A stretch of DNA of 64,000 bases. It comes from Rhodococcus triatomae. GTDB lineage: Bacteria; Actinomycetota; Actinomycetes; Mycobacteriales; Mycobacteriaceae. Location of the stretch: assembly GCF_014217785.1 (NCBI RefSeq), contig NZ_CP048814.1, forward strand, positions 1,302,001 through 1,366,000. Reading direction: 5' to 3'. The notes under the pieces were generated by a model, which saw only the letters and a program-made list of their open reading frames with translations, ran no database searches and was not told the origin of the DNA. The position numbers and the translations under genes were made by a program. Each line of letters opens with the position of its first letter. Within the stretch, counting starts at the first letter, position 1. Below are positions 17,688 through 25,595 of this stretch, in pieces.

Positions 17688-17742
17688 CTGGGTGAAGGGA
17701 CCATTCGACCGATCTGACGGGTCGAATGGTCCTTTCACCCAG
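17688..17742. terminator. Long bidirectional hairpin between convergent genes
   Basis: Arms 17688-17710 and 17720-17742 pair over 23 bp with a single G-U wobble and a nine-base loop containing TCTGA. There is no clear U-tract. It lies between the PepSY and LysE genes, which converge, so it probably stops both. Its arm sequence (GGGTGAAGG...TTCGACC) is shared with the hairpin at 39571-39621. Confidence 0.75.
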
Positions 17743-17756
17743 GGAGAGTGGGGGGA

Positions 17757-18386
17757 TCACACCGGGCGGGATCGGTCCAGTGCAAGCCACACCGACATAC
17801 CGCCCAGAGCCGATCCCGTCGTCCAACGCGCCGCCCGACCCGAACCCCCGCCGACGACACGGGAGAGCGAGCCGGCAGCGAGGACGACGATCGCGTTGAC
17901 CGTCAGCGCCACCACGATCTGGATGCCGCCGAGCAGCAGGCTCTGCACCCACACCGCCCCGGAATCCGGTGTCACGAACTGCGGGATCAGGGCGACGTAC
18001 ATGAGCGCGATCTTCGGGTTCGCGAGGTTCGTCGCCAGGCCCATCGCGAACAACCTGCGATCGGACTCGCCGCCGGGAGCCGGCGTGAGAGTCGACGCCG
18101 ATCCCCCACGGAACGTCCGCCACGCCAGCCACGCGAGGTAGGCGACGCCGGCCGTCTTCACCGCCGTGTACAGCTGCGGTACCGCCGCGAACACGGCCGA
18201 GACACCGAGGGTGGCAGCCAACAGATAGCACGCGAAGCCCGCCGCGACCCCGGCCAACGACACGAGGCCGGCCCGGCGCCCGTGTGCCAGGCTCCGTGAG
18301 ATCAGATAGATCATGTTCGGCCCCGGGGTGAGCACCATTCCCAGAGCGATCACCGCCACCGCGGACACCGCCGTCACTTCCACCAT
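17757..18386 (-). CDS. LysE/RhtB-family amino-acid exporter
   Basis: A 209-residue membrane protein with about six helices. The N-terminal signature LTPGPNMIYLISRSLAHGRR and NLANPKIALMYVALIPQF are characteristic of LysE/RhtB exporters, which expel amino acids such as homoserine, threonine or lysine using the proton gradient. The open frame extends far upstream, but the ATG at 18386 gives the normal family length and N-terminus. It converges on the PepSY gene and diverges from ectD. Confidence 0.9.
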   Translation of the reverse strand: MVEVTAVSAVAVIALGMVLTPGPNMIYLISRSLAHGRRAGLVSLAGVAAGFACYLLAATLGVSAVFAAVPQLYTAVKTAGVAYLAWLAWRTFRGGSASTLTPAPGGESDRRLFAMGLATNLANPKIALMYVALIPQFVTPDSGAVWVQSLLLGGIQIVVALTVNAIVVLAAGSLSRVVGGGSGRAARWTTGSALGGMSVWLALDRSRPV

Positions 18387-18712
18387 TGCCCCACCGTCAC
18401 AGCACATCCGGCGTTCGTCGCGGTCCAGTTGCGCACGGCTGGACGGACCCGGTCCTCGCGCGGCGGGCGCACCCACGCACGCTCGGCTACGATCTGCGAA
18501 CCGTCGTGCCCGGACAGCGCCGTGGGGCCCACTTCTCTCCGCCAGGGGGAAACATGTTCGACACGCGCACCGTCCACGTCCCCGCTGGTCCCCCGCTCGG
18601 ACCCGGAGAGCCCGCCGCATCGAGCCCGTCGAAGGGTTTGCATTCGGGGACGACCAGTGAGAACGTCGAAGTACGTACACGTCGTCGAGTCCGAAAGGGT
18701 GAAACACGAGAT
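18387..18712. other. Divergent intergenic region between lysE-like gene and ectD
   Basis: About 326 bases with no supportable gene. A plus-strand frame is open through it but lacks any family resemblance. The region should hold the promoters of both flanking genes. I see no clear -10/-35 pair or strong palindrome in it. Confidence 0.5.
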
Positions 18713-19612
18713 ATGCGTATGACGGCCGTAGCCGACAACTACCCGACCAGGGGCCGCTCCGAATGCACCAGCACGATCCGACGGGATCCCACCGTCTGGG
18801 GCGATGCCAGGAACGGGCCACTGAACAAGGACGAGGTTGCCGCCTACGAGCGCAACGGGTTCCATTCCGTGGAGACCATCGTCCCCCCACACGACGTCTT
18901 CCGTCTGGTCGACGAGATGCACAGGCTCGCAGGGGCCGACGAACTCCGTGGTGACGACAGGGTCGTCCGCGAGAACGGTACCGGTGACGTCCGTTCCGTG
19001 TTCGACGTCCACCAGCTCAGCCCGGTCGTGGACGAGATCGTGCGTCGGCCCGAGGTGGTCGGAATGGCCCGCCAGGTGCTGGGATCCGACGTCTACATCC
19101 ATCAGTCCCGGCTCAACTACAAGCCCGGTTTCAGCGGTGGCCCCTTCTACTGGCACTCCGATTTCGAGACCTGGCACGCCGAGGACGGGATGCCCACCCC
19201 ACGGGCCGCGAGCATCTCGATAGCGCTCACCGAAAACTACGGCTACAACGGCGGATTGATGATCATGCCGGGCTCGCACAAGGCGTGGGTGTCGTGCCCG
19301 GGCGAGACGCCGGAGAACTACTACAAGGAATCGCTCGTCGTGGACGTACCGCCCACGGGCTCACCGGACCACGCGATGCTCACCCGGATGGCGAACGAAT
19401 ACGGCATCGAGACGATGACCGGGCATGCGGGCTCGGCAACCCTGTTCGACTCCAACTGCATGCACGGATCGAACGGCAACATCACCCCGTTCTCCCGCTC
19501 GAACCTGTTCATCGTGTTCAACAGCGTGGAGAACACCCTCCAGGAGCCGTTCGCGGCACCGGCGCCGCGTCCGTCCTACCTCGGCAGCCGCGATTTCACG
19601 CCCGTGAACTGA
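18713..19612 (+). CDS. ectD: Ectoine hydroxylase
   Basis: A 299-residue Fe(II)/2-oxoglutarate dioxygenase of the EctD family, which converts the osmolyte ectoine to 5-hydroxyectoine in the cytoplasm. The family signature FYWHSDFETWHAEDGMP is intact near residue 142 and supplies the first His and the Asp iron ligands. The second His is in SNCMHGSNGN (about residue 248), and SIALTENYGYNGGLMIMPGS is also typical. The start ATG at 18713 gives the usual length and N-terminal DNYPTR; ATG 18719 is an alternative. ectABC, which make ectoine, are not adjacent, so ectoine must be made elsewhere in the genome or imported. Confidence 0.93.
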   Translation: MRMTAVADNYPTRGRSECTSTIRRDPTVWGDARNGPLNKDEVAAYERNGFHSVETIVPPHDVFRLVDEMHRLAGADELRGDDRVVRENGTGDVRSVFDVHQLSPVVDEIVRRPEVVGMARQVLGSDVYIHQSRLNYKPGFSGGPFYWHSDFETWHAEDGMPTPRAASISIALTENYGYNGGLMIMPGSHKAWVSCPGETPENYYKESLVVDVPPTGSPDHAMLTRMANEYGIETMTGHAGSATLFDSNCMHGSNGNITPFSRSNLFIVFNSVENTLQEPFAAPAPRPSYLGSRDFTPVN

Positions 19613-19668
19613 ACGATCACACCTGAACCGAACCATCACGCCGGATCACCGAACACCCGGCCCCGGTG

Positions 19669-19716
19669 GAGCATCGGCGTCGTCCCCGCCTCACGGCGAG
19701 GGCGGCGCCGATGCTC
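19669..19716 (+). terminator. Probable ectD terminator
   Basis: Arms 19669-19679 and 19706-19716 (GAGCATCGGCG and its complement) pair perfectly over 11 bp around a GC-rich inner stem, 57 bases after the ectD stop. There is no U-tract, so termination is inferred. Confidence 0.4.
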
Positions 19717-19782
19717 GTCTCCCCGCGGGGACGATCGTGCCGGGGGCGGCCACCGGGACGGCATGCCGACTGCAGGAATAGT

Positions 19783-19798
19783 GCGAACACACGTTCGA
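19783..19798. promoter_or_regulatory. LexA-type SOS box
   Basis: GCGAAC-ACAC-GTTCGA matches the actinobacterial SOS box TCGAAC-N4-GTTCGA except at the outermost base. It lies nine bases before the putative -10 TATCCT (19807-19812) of the AlkB-like gene, an ideal position for LexA repression. A TGTCTA-independent, LexA-controlled DNA-damage response is inferred. Confidence 0.7.
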
Positions 19799-19819
19799 TG
19801 ATCGCGTATCCTGGAGGTC

Positions 19820-20449
19820 GTGAACGGATTGCAGGCCTCCCTGTTCGACGATGCGGCGTACGGCACGACGCTGGGTCGGCTCGGCCCCACGGTGCGACGC
19901 CGGGCGCTCACGGCGGGCGCCTGGGTGGACGTGCGCCCGGGTTGGCTCACGGGATCCGATGCACTGTTCGATCGGCTCGCCGGCGAGGTGCCGTGGCAAT
20001 CCGAACGCCGCCGGATGTACGACCGGGTGGTGGACGTGCCCCGGCTGGTCTGCTTCTACCCCGAGGGCGCGGAGCTTCCGGACTCGGTACTGGAGGCGAC
20101 ACGTGAGGCGCTGAGCAGCCACTATCGCCACGAACTCGGCGAGAACTTCGCGACGGCCGGGCTCTGCTGGTACCGGGACGGGCAGGACAGCGTCGCCTGG
20201 CACGGCGACGACACCGGGCGCAGTCGCACGGAGGACACGATGGTGGCGATCCTCTCGCTCGGGGCGGCGCGCCCGCTGCTGCTGCGACCGAAGGGCGGCG
20301 GCCCGTCGATCCGGTACACCGTCGGCCACGGCGATCTCCTGGTGATGGGAGGCTCCTGCCAGCGCACCTGGGAGCACGCCGTCCCGAAGACCACCAGGCC
20401 GGTCGGCCCACGGATCAGCGTGCAGTTCCGCACGCGCGGGGTGCGCTGA
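19820..20449 (+). CDS. AlkB-like 2-oxoglutarate dioxygenase (alkylation repair)
   Basis: A 209-residue AlkB-superfamily protein. The iron ligands are the HxD of AWHGDD (about residue 120) and the His of TWEHAVP (about residue 185); the 2-oxoglutarate arginines are in PRISVQFRTR. AWHGDD, with YRDGQDSVAWH before it, resembles the ALKBH2/3 type, which demethylates 1-methyladenine and 3-methylcytosine in DNA. The GTG at 19820 lies eight bases after a -10 box, so the transcript may be almost leaderless, with the GGAGG between them perhaps too close to the 5' end to be used. The SOS box upstream supports a repair role. Confidence 0.88.
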   Translation: MNGLQASLFDDAAYGTTLGRLGPTVRRRALTAGAWVDVRPGWLTGSDALFDRLAGEVPWQSERRRMYDRVVDVPRLVCFYPEGAELPDSVLEATREALSSHYRHELGENFATAGLCWYRDGQDSVAWHGDDTGRSRTEDTMVAILSLGAARPLLLRPKGGGPSIRYTVGHGDLLVMGGSCQRTWEHAVPKTTRPVGPRISVQFRTRGVR

Positions 20450-20457
20450 CCCGGGAT

Positions 20458-20485
20458 CTACTATCGCAAGTAGTAGTTGTAGGGT
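20458..20485 (+). promoter_or_regulatory. Operator CTACTA-N7-TAGTAG and -10 box of the copper-type module
   Basis: CTACTA (20458-20463) and TAGTAG (20471-20476) form a perfect 6-bp inverted repeat. TAGGGT (20480-20485) fits TANNNT and ends six bases before the ATG at 20492, so the transcript is probably leaderless. TACTA/TAGTA half-sites are typical of BlaI/CopY-family repressors. A copper-responsive regulator is inferred from the genes behind it. Confidence 0.5.
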
Positions 20486-20491
20486 GACGCC

Positions 20492-21037
20492 ATGGGCTCA
20501 CGGCAGTCGGGCATCGCGCAGAGGCGCGCGGCTGTCGGCCGTCTCCGGGGCGCCGCGGTCGCGGCGTTCTCCGGCCTGGTGAGTATCGCCGCGCACACCG
20601 CGGCCGGTGGGTCCGCTCCGGACGAGTCCTCGATCGTGTTGCTCGTCGCCGCCTGCGCCGCGTTCGGCGCGATGCTCTCGGTGGTGCGCACGGACTCCGA
20701 TGCCCTACTCCTCGTCCCGGCACTGGCCGGTGGACAGTTCCTCGGACACGGCGTGCTCACGCTGAGTGCCGGACACGCCCACGGGGCGACCGCGACGTTC
20801 ACCCCGGCGATGCTGTCCGCACACGCCGCCGCCACGCTCGTCTGTGCCGTCGCGATCGGTGCTGCGTCGCACACGCTGGGTGTGCGCCGATTCCGGCGCC
20901 TGCTCCCCACCCGTTTCCTGCCCGCGGTGGATACGTGCTCGGCCATCGCGCCGACGACACCGGCCCACCGGCGACTCACTCACTGGCTACTGGTCCGCAC
21001 CACCGGCGGGACCCGTGCCCCGCCCGTCCTCGCCTGA
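20492..21037 (+). CDS. Small membrane protein of the copper-type module
   Basis: A 181-residue protein with about four helices, paralogous to the protein at 15521. Shared blocks are LVSIAAHTAAGG, IVLLVAACAAFGA, GGQFLGHGVLTLSAGHAHG and TPAMLSAHAAATL. The His residues, including GHAHG, could bind a metal. It precedes a PCu(A)C copper chaperone and a DyP peroxidase on the same strand, so a copper-handling role is inferred. I do not know a characterised member. Confidence 0.7.
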   Translation: MGSRQSGIAQRRAAVGRLRGAAVAAFSGLVSIAAHTAAGGSAPDESSIVLLVAACAAFGAMLSVVRTDSDALLLVPALAGGQFLGHGVLTLSAGHAHGATATFTPAMLSAHAAATLVCAVAIGAASHTLGVRRFRRLLPTRFLPAVDTCSAIAPTTPAHRRLTHWLLVRTTGGTRAPPVLA

Positions 21038-21126
21038 ACAGACCTACTCCCCCGGCTCACCGGCACTCCGGTGAGTTCTGTTCCCGCTGCCGTGAATTCG
21101 GCAGCGGTACGACGAAGGACCATGTG

Positions 21127-21642
21127 ATGACCTCCAAGTACTTCCGCACGTCCGCCCTGGGCGTCGCGATCCTCGCCGGTGTCGCCCTCGCCGGATGCGG
21201 CACCGACTCCGACCCCCAGGAGAACACCGCACGCGCTGCCGACGCGATCACGGTCGCGGCCCCCTGGGTCAAGGCCGCCGAAACCGGGATGACCGGCGCA
21301 TTCGCAGATTTCACCAATACCGGTGACCGGGACATCCGCATCGTGGCCGTCGACAGCCCGGCCTCTGCTCGCGGTGAGTTGCACGAGATGGCCACCGGCG
21401 ACGCAGGCACACCGGTGATGCGGGAAGTCGAAGACGGCTTCCTCGTACCCACCGGCGACACCCGGTCCCTCGAGCCCGGTGCCGACCACATCATGCTCAT
21501 GGAACTGACGGCTCCCCTGATCGCCGGTTCGGACACCGACATCACGGTGACGTTCGACGACGGCTCCTCGACCACCTTCTCCGCCCAGGTGCGCGACTTC
21601 GCGGGCAATCGGGAGGAGTACGCACCAGGTCATGGGAACTGA
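21127..21642 (+). CDS. PCu(A)C copper chaperone lipoprotein
   Basis: A 171-residue exported protein. The signal peptide ends in ALAGC, a lipobox with Cys near residue 23. The PCu(A)C domain contains the copper-binding pattern H-x-M ... M ... H-x-M: LHEM (about 89), VMREV, then DHIMLM (about 122). The family delivers Cu(I) to cytochrome oxidase or other cuproproteins outside the membrane. The ATG at 21127 follows a GAAGGACC site. Its last 11 bases overlap the DyP gene, so chaperone and peroxidase are coupled. Confidence 0.9.
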   Translation: MTSKYFRTSALGVAILAGVALAGCGTDSDPQENTARAADAITVAAPWVKAAETGMTGAFADFTNTGDRDIRIVAVDSPASARGELHEMATGDAGTPVMREVEDGFLVPTGDTRSLEPGADHIMLMELTAPLIAGSDTDITVTFDDGSSTTFSAQVRDFAGNREEYAPGHGN

Positions 21643-22876
21643 CGGCGTGCCGGCACGTACCGGATTCAGCAGAAGGACGATTCTCGGAGGTGGTGCCGTC
21701 GCACTCGGTGCGGCCGGCCTCGGCTGGGGCACCGCGACCGCGACGAATCACGGCACGGACGGGCCGGCGGGTTCGCAGACCGAGCCGTTCCACGGCATCC
21801 ACCAGGCGGGGATCGCCACGGCACCACAGGCATACGCCGCGTTCGTGGGCCTCGACCTCGCCGAGGGTGCGGACCGCGAGCGCGTCACCGGGATCATGAA
21901 GGTGTGGACCGAGGACGCCGTTCGGCTGACCCGCGGCAGCCCGGCGCTCACCGACACCGAACCTGAACTCGCCCGTCTCCCGGCCCGGCTCACGGTCACG
22001 GTCGGGTTCGGGCCGGGGGTGTTCGACGCCGTCGGACGGCGGGATCGGGCGCCGGAGTGGTTGCGGCCGCTGCCGGCCTATCCGACGATCGACCGGCTCG
22101 ACCCCGCCTGGGGACAGACCGATCTGTTGGTGCAGATCTGCTCGGACGATCCGGTCACGGTCGCCCACGCCCTGCGGGAGTTGGTGAAGAACGTACGCAC
22201 CCTGGTCCATGTGCGCTGGGTGCAGCGCGGGTTCCGCCGCGCTCGCGGCACCGAGAACCCGGGACACACCATGCGTAATCTCATGGGACAGGTCGACGGC
22301 ACCGAGAATTTGCGCCCCGACGGCGATTTCGATCGGCTCGTCTGGGACGACGGCGCAGCGCACCCCTGGCTCGCCGGGGGCACATCCCTGGTGCTGCGTC
22401 GGATCCGGATGGAACTGGACACGTGGGACGAACTCGACCGTCCGGGAAGAGAACTCACGATGGGCCGCAACCTCGCCAACGGGGCGCCGCTCACCGGAAC
22501 CGACGAGTTCGACACCCCGGACCTGACGGCGAGGGATCAGTTCGGGATCCCGGTGATTCCGCCGGGATCCCATGTGGCACGGTCCCGGTTCACCCACGAG
22601 GGCGAACGGTTCTTCCGTCGCGCGTACAACTACGACGACGCCCCCACGGGCCCGTCGACTCCCGGCGAGTTGTCGAACAGCGGACTGATCTTCGCCGCGT
22701 TCCAGCGGGACATCGACAGTCAGTATCTGCCGGTGCAACAGCGCCTGGCCGATCACGACGCCCTCAACGAGTGGACGACCCCGATCGGGTCGGCCGTGTA
22801 CGCGATCCCACCGGGCGTCGCGGAGGGTGACTACGCAGCGGGTGACTACCTGGGAAGAACGCTCCTCGAGAACTGA
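21632..22876 (+). CDS. Dyp-type haem peroxidase, Tat-exported
   Basis: A 414-residue DyP peroxidase. A twin-arginine signal (FSRRTILGGG then a hydrophobic stretch) at residues 12-35 indicates folded export. The catalytic GxxDG motif is present as GQVDGTENL (about residue 224). SHVARSRFTHEG (about residue 315) carries the probable proximal haem His. Enzymes of this group oxidise dyes or porphyrins with hydrogen peroxide; EfeB relatives act in iron uptake. Coupling to a copper chaperone is seen in other actinobacteria, though the physiological link is unclear. The gene ends at a hairpin facing the next, convergent gene. Confidence 0.9.
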   Translation: MGTDGVPARTGFSRRTILGGGAVALGAAGLGWGTATATNHGTDGPAGSQTEPFHGIHQAGIATAPQAYAAFVGLDLAEGADRERVTGIMKVWTEDAVRLTRGSPALTDTEPELARLPARLTVTVGFGPGVFDAVGRRDRAPEWLRPLPAYPTIDRLDPAWGQTDLLVQICSDDPVTVAHALRELVKNVRTLVHVRWVQRGFRRARGTENPGHTMRNLMGQVDGTENLRPDGDFDRLVWDDGAAHPWLAGGTSLVLRRIRMELDTWDELDRPGRELTMGRNLANGAPLTGTDEFDTPDLTARDQFGIPVIPPGSHVARSRFTHEGERFFRRAYNYDDAPTGPSTPGELSNSGLIFAAFQRDIDSQYLPVQQRLADHDALNEWTTPIGSAVYAIPPGVAEGDYAAGDYLGRTLLEN

Positions 22877-22879
22877 GAG

Positions 22880-22915
22880 CGTCCGGCCCGCCGGGTATAT
22901 CCGGCGGGCCGGACG
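22880..22915. terminator. Bidirectional terminator hairpin
   Basis: Arms 22880-22894 and 22901-22915 pair perfectly over 15 bp, nearly all G-C, around the loop GTATAT. It sits in the 43-base gap between the convergent DyP and nucleoside-permease-like genes. Confidence 0.75.
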
Positions 22916-22919
22916 TTCG

Positions 22920-23972
22920 TCACTCGGCGGTCGGCACCCCGTCGCGCCACTGATCCCACGCCGAAATGATCTCGTCGGCGAATGTCGACGAGACGAGGTA
23001 GGCGTTCCGCGTCGCTATCGGAAGTCCACCCGACTCGGCCTCGATCGACTCGACGGCGGACTGGCCCGGATACTCCCTGTCGAAGTTGGAGCCCGCCCGC
23101 AGAACGGCCACTCGGTCGAGGTCGATCAACCCCGCATCCGCCCCGCGGGTCAGAGCGGTGAGGACGGCGTTGTCCTCCATCTGGGTGGTGCAGTAGGTAG
23201 CCCGGCCCTCGGTGAGCAGTCCGACCCAGTTGCCGACGTCCTGCGCCATGAGGGAACCGTGCCAGTAGGTGTCAGCCGACTGCGTGTCACACACGCTCAC
23301 GAACGGTGCCGACGACGCCGCCTGCTGAGGGTAGTGCGCCCGATAGGCCGCCGCGGTCTCGTTGTCGGTGAGATCCACGTCCCGGGTGGCCGCGAATGCG
23401 GCATCGACCAGGTCCGGATTCAGCTCGTAGACTTCCGTTCCCGCACCCCACCCCGGCGAATCACCCGGCTGCGATGTCCCCAGCGCGAAGACATTGGACG
23501 CCCAGTCCTCGGGGCTCTGTCGCTGGTCGATCTCGTGGCGAAGACCCGCGTCGACGACGTACTCCGCCCAGTGCGCGGATCCGAGGGTTCCGTGCTCGGG
23601 ATCGACGCCGGCGATCCCCGAAACGACGAAGTACGTGTTCGTCAGGTCGAATCGGTCGCTGGCGACCAGTGCCGCCACCGAACTCGCGGCGTTCGCGTAG
23701 CCCATAGCGGTGGTGACCATGCACAGGTCGTCACCGTCGCACGCGACGGTGGGAAATTCCGCCGACAACCCGGGAACGGCGATCTCCGTGGTCAGTGGTC
23801 GATCGTCGAGCCACGGCTGAGCTTCGGCGCCGAAGAGCGTGACGGCCAGGACTTTCGGGCTGATTCGGTCCGGCGCGTCGGCGGGCGCGGCGGCGCCCGA
23901 CGAGCAGGCGACGACGCTCGTCCCGGCCACGACACCGACAACGAGGGCGAGGGGTTTCTTCACGCGATACAC
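22920..23972 (-). CDS. Purine nucleoside permease (NUP)-like lipoprotein
   Basis: A 350-residue exported protein. The signal peptide ends in a lipobox (SVVAC, Cys near residue 18). The body follows the NUP family (Candida NUP relatives): KVLAVTLFGAEAQPWL, TTAMGYANAASSVAAL, FDLTNTYFVVSGIAGVDPEH and HEIDQRQSPEDWASN. Despite the name, the family is related to nucleoside phosphorylases and has no obvious membrane helices, so it may bind or process purine nucleosides at the cell surface. The start is the GTG at 23972, ten bases after an AGGAGAG site. A second GTG three codons on is possible. Confidence 0.8.
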   Translation of the reverse strand: MYRVKKPLALVVGVVAGTSVVACSSGAAAPADAPDRISPKVLAVTLFGAEAQPWLDDRPLTTEIAVPGLSAEFPTVACDGDDLCMVTTAMGYANAASSVAALVASDRFDLTNTYFVVSGIAGVDPEHGTLGSAHWAEYVVDAGLRHEIDQRQSPEDWASNVFALGTSQPGDSPGWGAGTEVYELNPDLVDAAFAATRDVDLTDNETAAAYRAHYPQQAASSAPFVSVCDTQSADTYWHGSLMAQDVGNWVGLLTEGRATYCTTQMEDNAVLTALTRGADAGLIDLDRVAVLRAGSNFDREYPGQSAVESIEAESGGLPIATRNAYLVSSTFADEIISAWDQWRDGVPTAE

Positions 23973-24237
23973 GGTTGTGCACTCTCCTGTGCGATTCGGC
24001 AGGTGCTGCTCGGATGTCTCCCGTGGGTACACGGGAGGGACCGCGGGACGAGATGTCCGCGCGGCTGTGCTGCGATTCCGAGCAGCCGCTAGCGACCGTG
24101 AGCGATCTGGCCTTTCGGCCATGCCGTCGCGTGGGCGTGGGACCGGAGATCGGCCCGGTACGCCCCGGCGAGTGACAACACGTGTTCCCCTCCGAGGTCG
24201 GTGTCCACGTCTCGGCGAGGCGGACTCGGCCCCTATT

Positions 24238-24257
24238 GATAACCGAGGGAGGTTATC
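24238..24257. promoter_or_regulatory. Perfect palindrome GATAACC-N6-GGTTATC
   Basis: A 7-bp inverted repeat with a six-base spacer in otherwise GC-rich DNA, about 265 bases upstream of the NUP-like start. Its size and symmetry fit a dimeric repressor of the TetR, GntR or MarR type. No regulator gene is adjacent. Function is inferred. Confidence 0.4.
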
Positions 24258-24303
24258 GACGTGTGGACGCAGGTTGCGCCGACGTAAAGGACCACGACCT
24301 GTC

Positions 24304-24327
24304 CGGCGGCGGCGCGAGGCCGCCGCC
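24304..24327 (-). terminator. Terminator of DAHP synthase gene
   Basis: A GC-only stem of about ten base pairs (CGGCGGCGGC and its complement) around a short loop, starting ten bases beyond the stop codon on the minus strand. No U-tract is present. Confidence 0.55.
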
Positions 24328-24337
24328 GAACCCACCC

Positions 24338-25435
24338 CTACCGGGCGCGCCGGTTCACGACGGCCGCCGCGAGCCGATCCAGCTGGGCCTCCGTGGTGGC
24401 CCAGTCGATGCAGGCGTCGGTGATGGACTTGCCGTACTCCAGCTCGTCCGAGTGTCCGAGGGTCAGGTTCTGACGACCGGCTTCGAGGAAGCTCTCGAGC
24501 ATCAACCCGACGATGCCCTCTTCGCCACCCTCGATCCGGGCGGCGACGTCGGTGACCACGTCCACCTGCTTGTTGTGATCCTTACGGCTGTTGCCGTGGC
24601 TGGCGTCGATGACGACCCGCTCGGGCAGGCCGGCCTTCGCGAGCCGTGCGTTCGTGTCGGCGACGGTCCCGGCGTCGTAGTTGGGGCCGTCGGTGCCACC
24701 CCGGAGGATCACGTGGCAGTCCGGGTTGCCCGTGGTGCGGATCAGCGCTGCCTGGCCGTCCAGGTCGGTGCCCGGGAAGACGTGGCTGGCGGCCGCCGCA
24801 CGAGTGCCGTCGACAGCCACCTGCACGTCTCCGTCGGTGCCGTTCTTGATACCGACGGGCATGGACAGCGCGCTCGAGAGCTGGCGGTGCACCTGGCTCG
24901 CCGCCGTGCGCGCGCCGATCGCGCCGTACGTCGTGAGGTCCGCGATGTACTGCGGGATGATCGGGTCCAGGAACTCGCAGGCGGTCGGCAAGCCGAGCCC
25001 GGCGATGTCGAGGAGGAGCTTGCGGCCGATCCGCAGGCCCGTGTTGATGTCGAACGTGCCGTCCAGGTGGGGATCGTTGAGGAGGCCCTTCCACCCCAGG
25101 GTGGTGCGCGGCTTCTCGAAGTAGACGCGCATCACCACGAGCAGGTCGTCGCGGACCTCGTCGGCCTTCGCGGCGAGGCGCCGGGCGTAGTCCATCGCGG
25201 CCACCGGATCGTGTACCGAGCACGGGCCGACCACGACCAGCAGCCGATCGTCGGTCCCGTTCAGGACGTCGACGGCGGCGCCACGACCGGTCCGCACCGT
25301 GGCGGAGGCGACGTCGTCGGGCGCGAACTCGGTGCGCACCACGGAGGGGGCGACGAGGGGGCTGATGCTCACCGTGCGCTGGTCGTCGAGGCGCGCAGCG
25401 TCGGCGCGAGAATGGTGATCGAGGCTGGCAGTCAT
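24338..25435 (-). CDS. DAHP synthase, class I (AroF/G/H type)
   Basis: A 365-residue 3-deoxy-7-phosphoheptulonate synthase, which condenses phosphoenolpyruvate and erythrose 4-phosphate as the first step of aromatic amino acid synthesis. Family blocks are VVGPCSVHDPVAAMDYARRL (about residue 68), MRVYFEKPRTTLGWKGLLND, GIKNGTDG, FPGTDLDG and VVIDASHGNSRKDHNKQ with the metal-binding His. Length fits the Escherichia coli class I enzymes. It stands alone on the minus strand behind a leader peptide rich in aromatic codons and a hairpin, so attenuation by charged aromatic tRNAs is likely. A 15-codon frame (MSGRTDTDHDTERES) ends overlapping its ATG and may couple translation. Confidence 0.93.
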   Translation of the reverse strand: MTASLDHHSRADAARLDDQRTVSISPLVAPSVVRTEFAPDDVASATVRTGRGAAVDVLNGTDDRLLVVVGPCSVHDPVAAMDYARRLAAKADEVRDDLLVVMRVYFEKPRTTLGWKGLLNDPHLDGTFDINTGLRIGRKLLLDIAGLGLPTACEFLDPIIPQYIADLTTYGAIGARTAASQVHRQLSSALSMPVGIKNGTDGDVQVAVDGTRAAAASHVFPGTDLDGQAALIRTTGNPDCHVILRGGTDGPNYDAGTVADTNARLAKAGLPERVVIDASHGNSRKDHNKQVDVVTDVAARIEGGEEGIVGLMLESFLEAGRQNLTLGHSDELEYGKSITDACIDWATTEAQLDRLAAAVVNRRAR

Positions 25436-25494
25436 GATTCTCTCTCGGTGTCGTGGTCTGTATCAGTCCGACCCGACATGAGATGGAAACCCAG

Positions 25495-25514
25495 CGAGCC
25501 GGCTGTCCGGCTCG
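25495..25514 (-). terminator. Attenuator hairpin ahead of DAHP synthase
   Basis: CGAGCCGG and CCGGCTCG pair perfectly over eight base pairs around a four-base loop. On the transcribed strand it lies 13 bases after the stop codon of the aromatic leader peptide and is followed by CTGGGTTTCC. The position fits an attenuator terminator. The competing antiterminator pairing was not worked out. Confidence 0.6.
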
Positions 25515-25526
25515 GGGTGGAAGAAG

Positions 25527-25595
25527 TCAGCGCGTGGTTACGCCGACCGACCCACCCGGGGCCGGCCTGCTAAACCAGAAATAGGTCGCTGACAC
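25527..25595 (-). CDS. Leader peptide with Tyr-Phe-Trp-Phe run (attenuator)
   Basis: A 22-residue frame, VSATYFWFSRPAPGGSVGVT followed by TR, with the four consecutive aromatic codons TAT TTC TGG TTT at 25583-25572. A -10 box TACAGT (25608-25603) lies seven bases before the GTG at 25595, so the mRNA probably starts at this codon and the leader is leaderless. The GTG at 25604 would add three residues. A stable hairpin follows the stop. The arrangement is classic for ribosome-mediated attenuation: stalling at Tyr, Phe or Trp codons would favour read-through into the DAHP synthase gene. Confidence 0.7.
   Translation of the reverse strand: MSATYFWFSRPAPGGSVGVTTR

Larger units (their letters stand above)
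23973..24337. other. Intergenic region with a palindrome and a terminator
   Basis: About 365 bases between the NUP-like gene and the DAHP synthase gene, both on the minus strand. It holds the DAHP synthase terminator at one end, a GATAACC palindrome in the middle and presumably the NUP promoter at the other end. I see no gene in it. Confidence 0.55.

Noticed and set aside
18386-18712. N-terminal extension of ectD from the ATG at 18386
   Set aside because: The extra 109 residues are Arg/Pro/Thr-rich without homology to EctD, and the usual length is reached from 18713.
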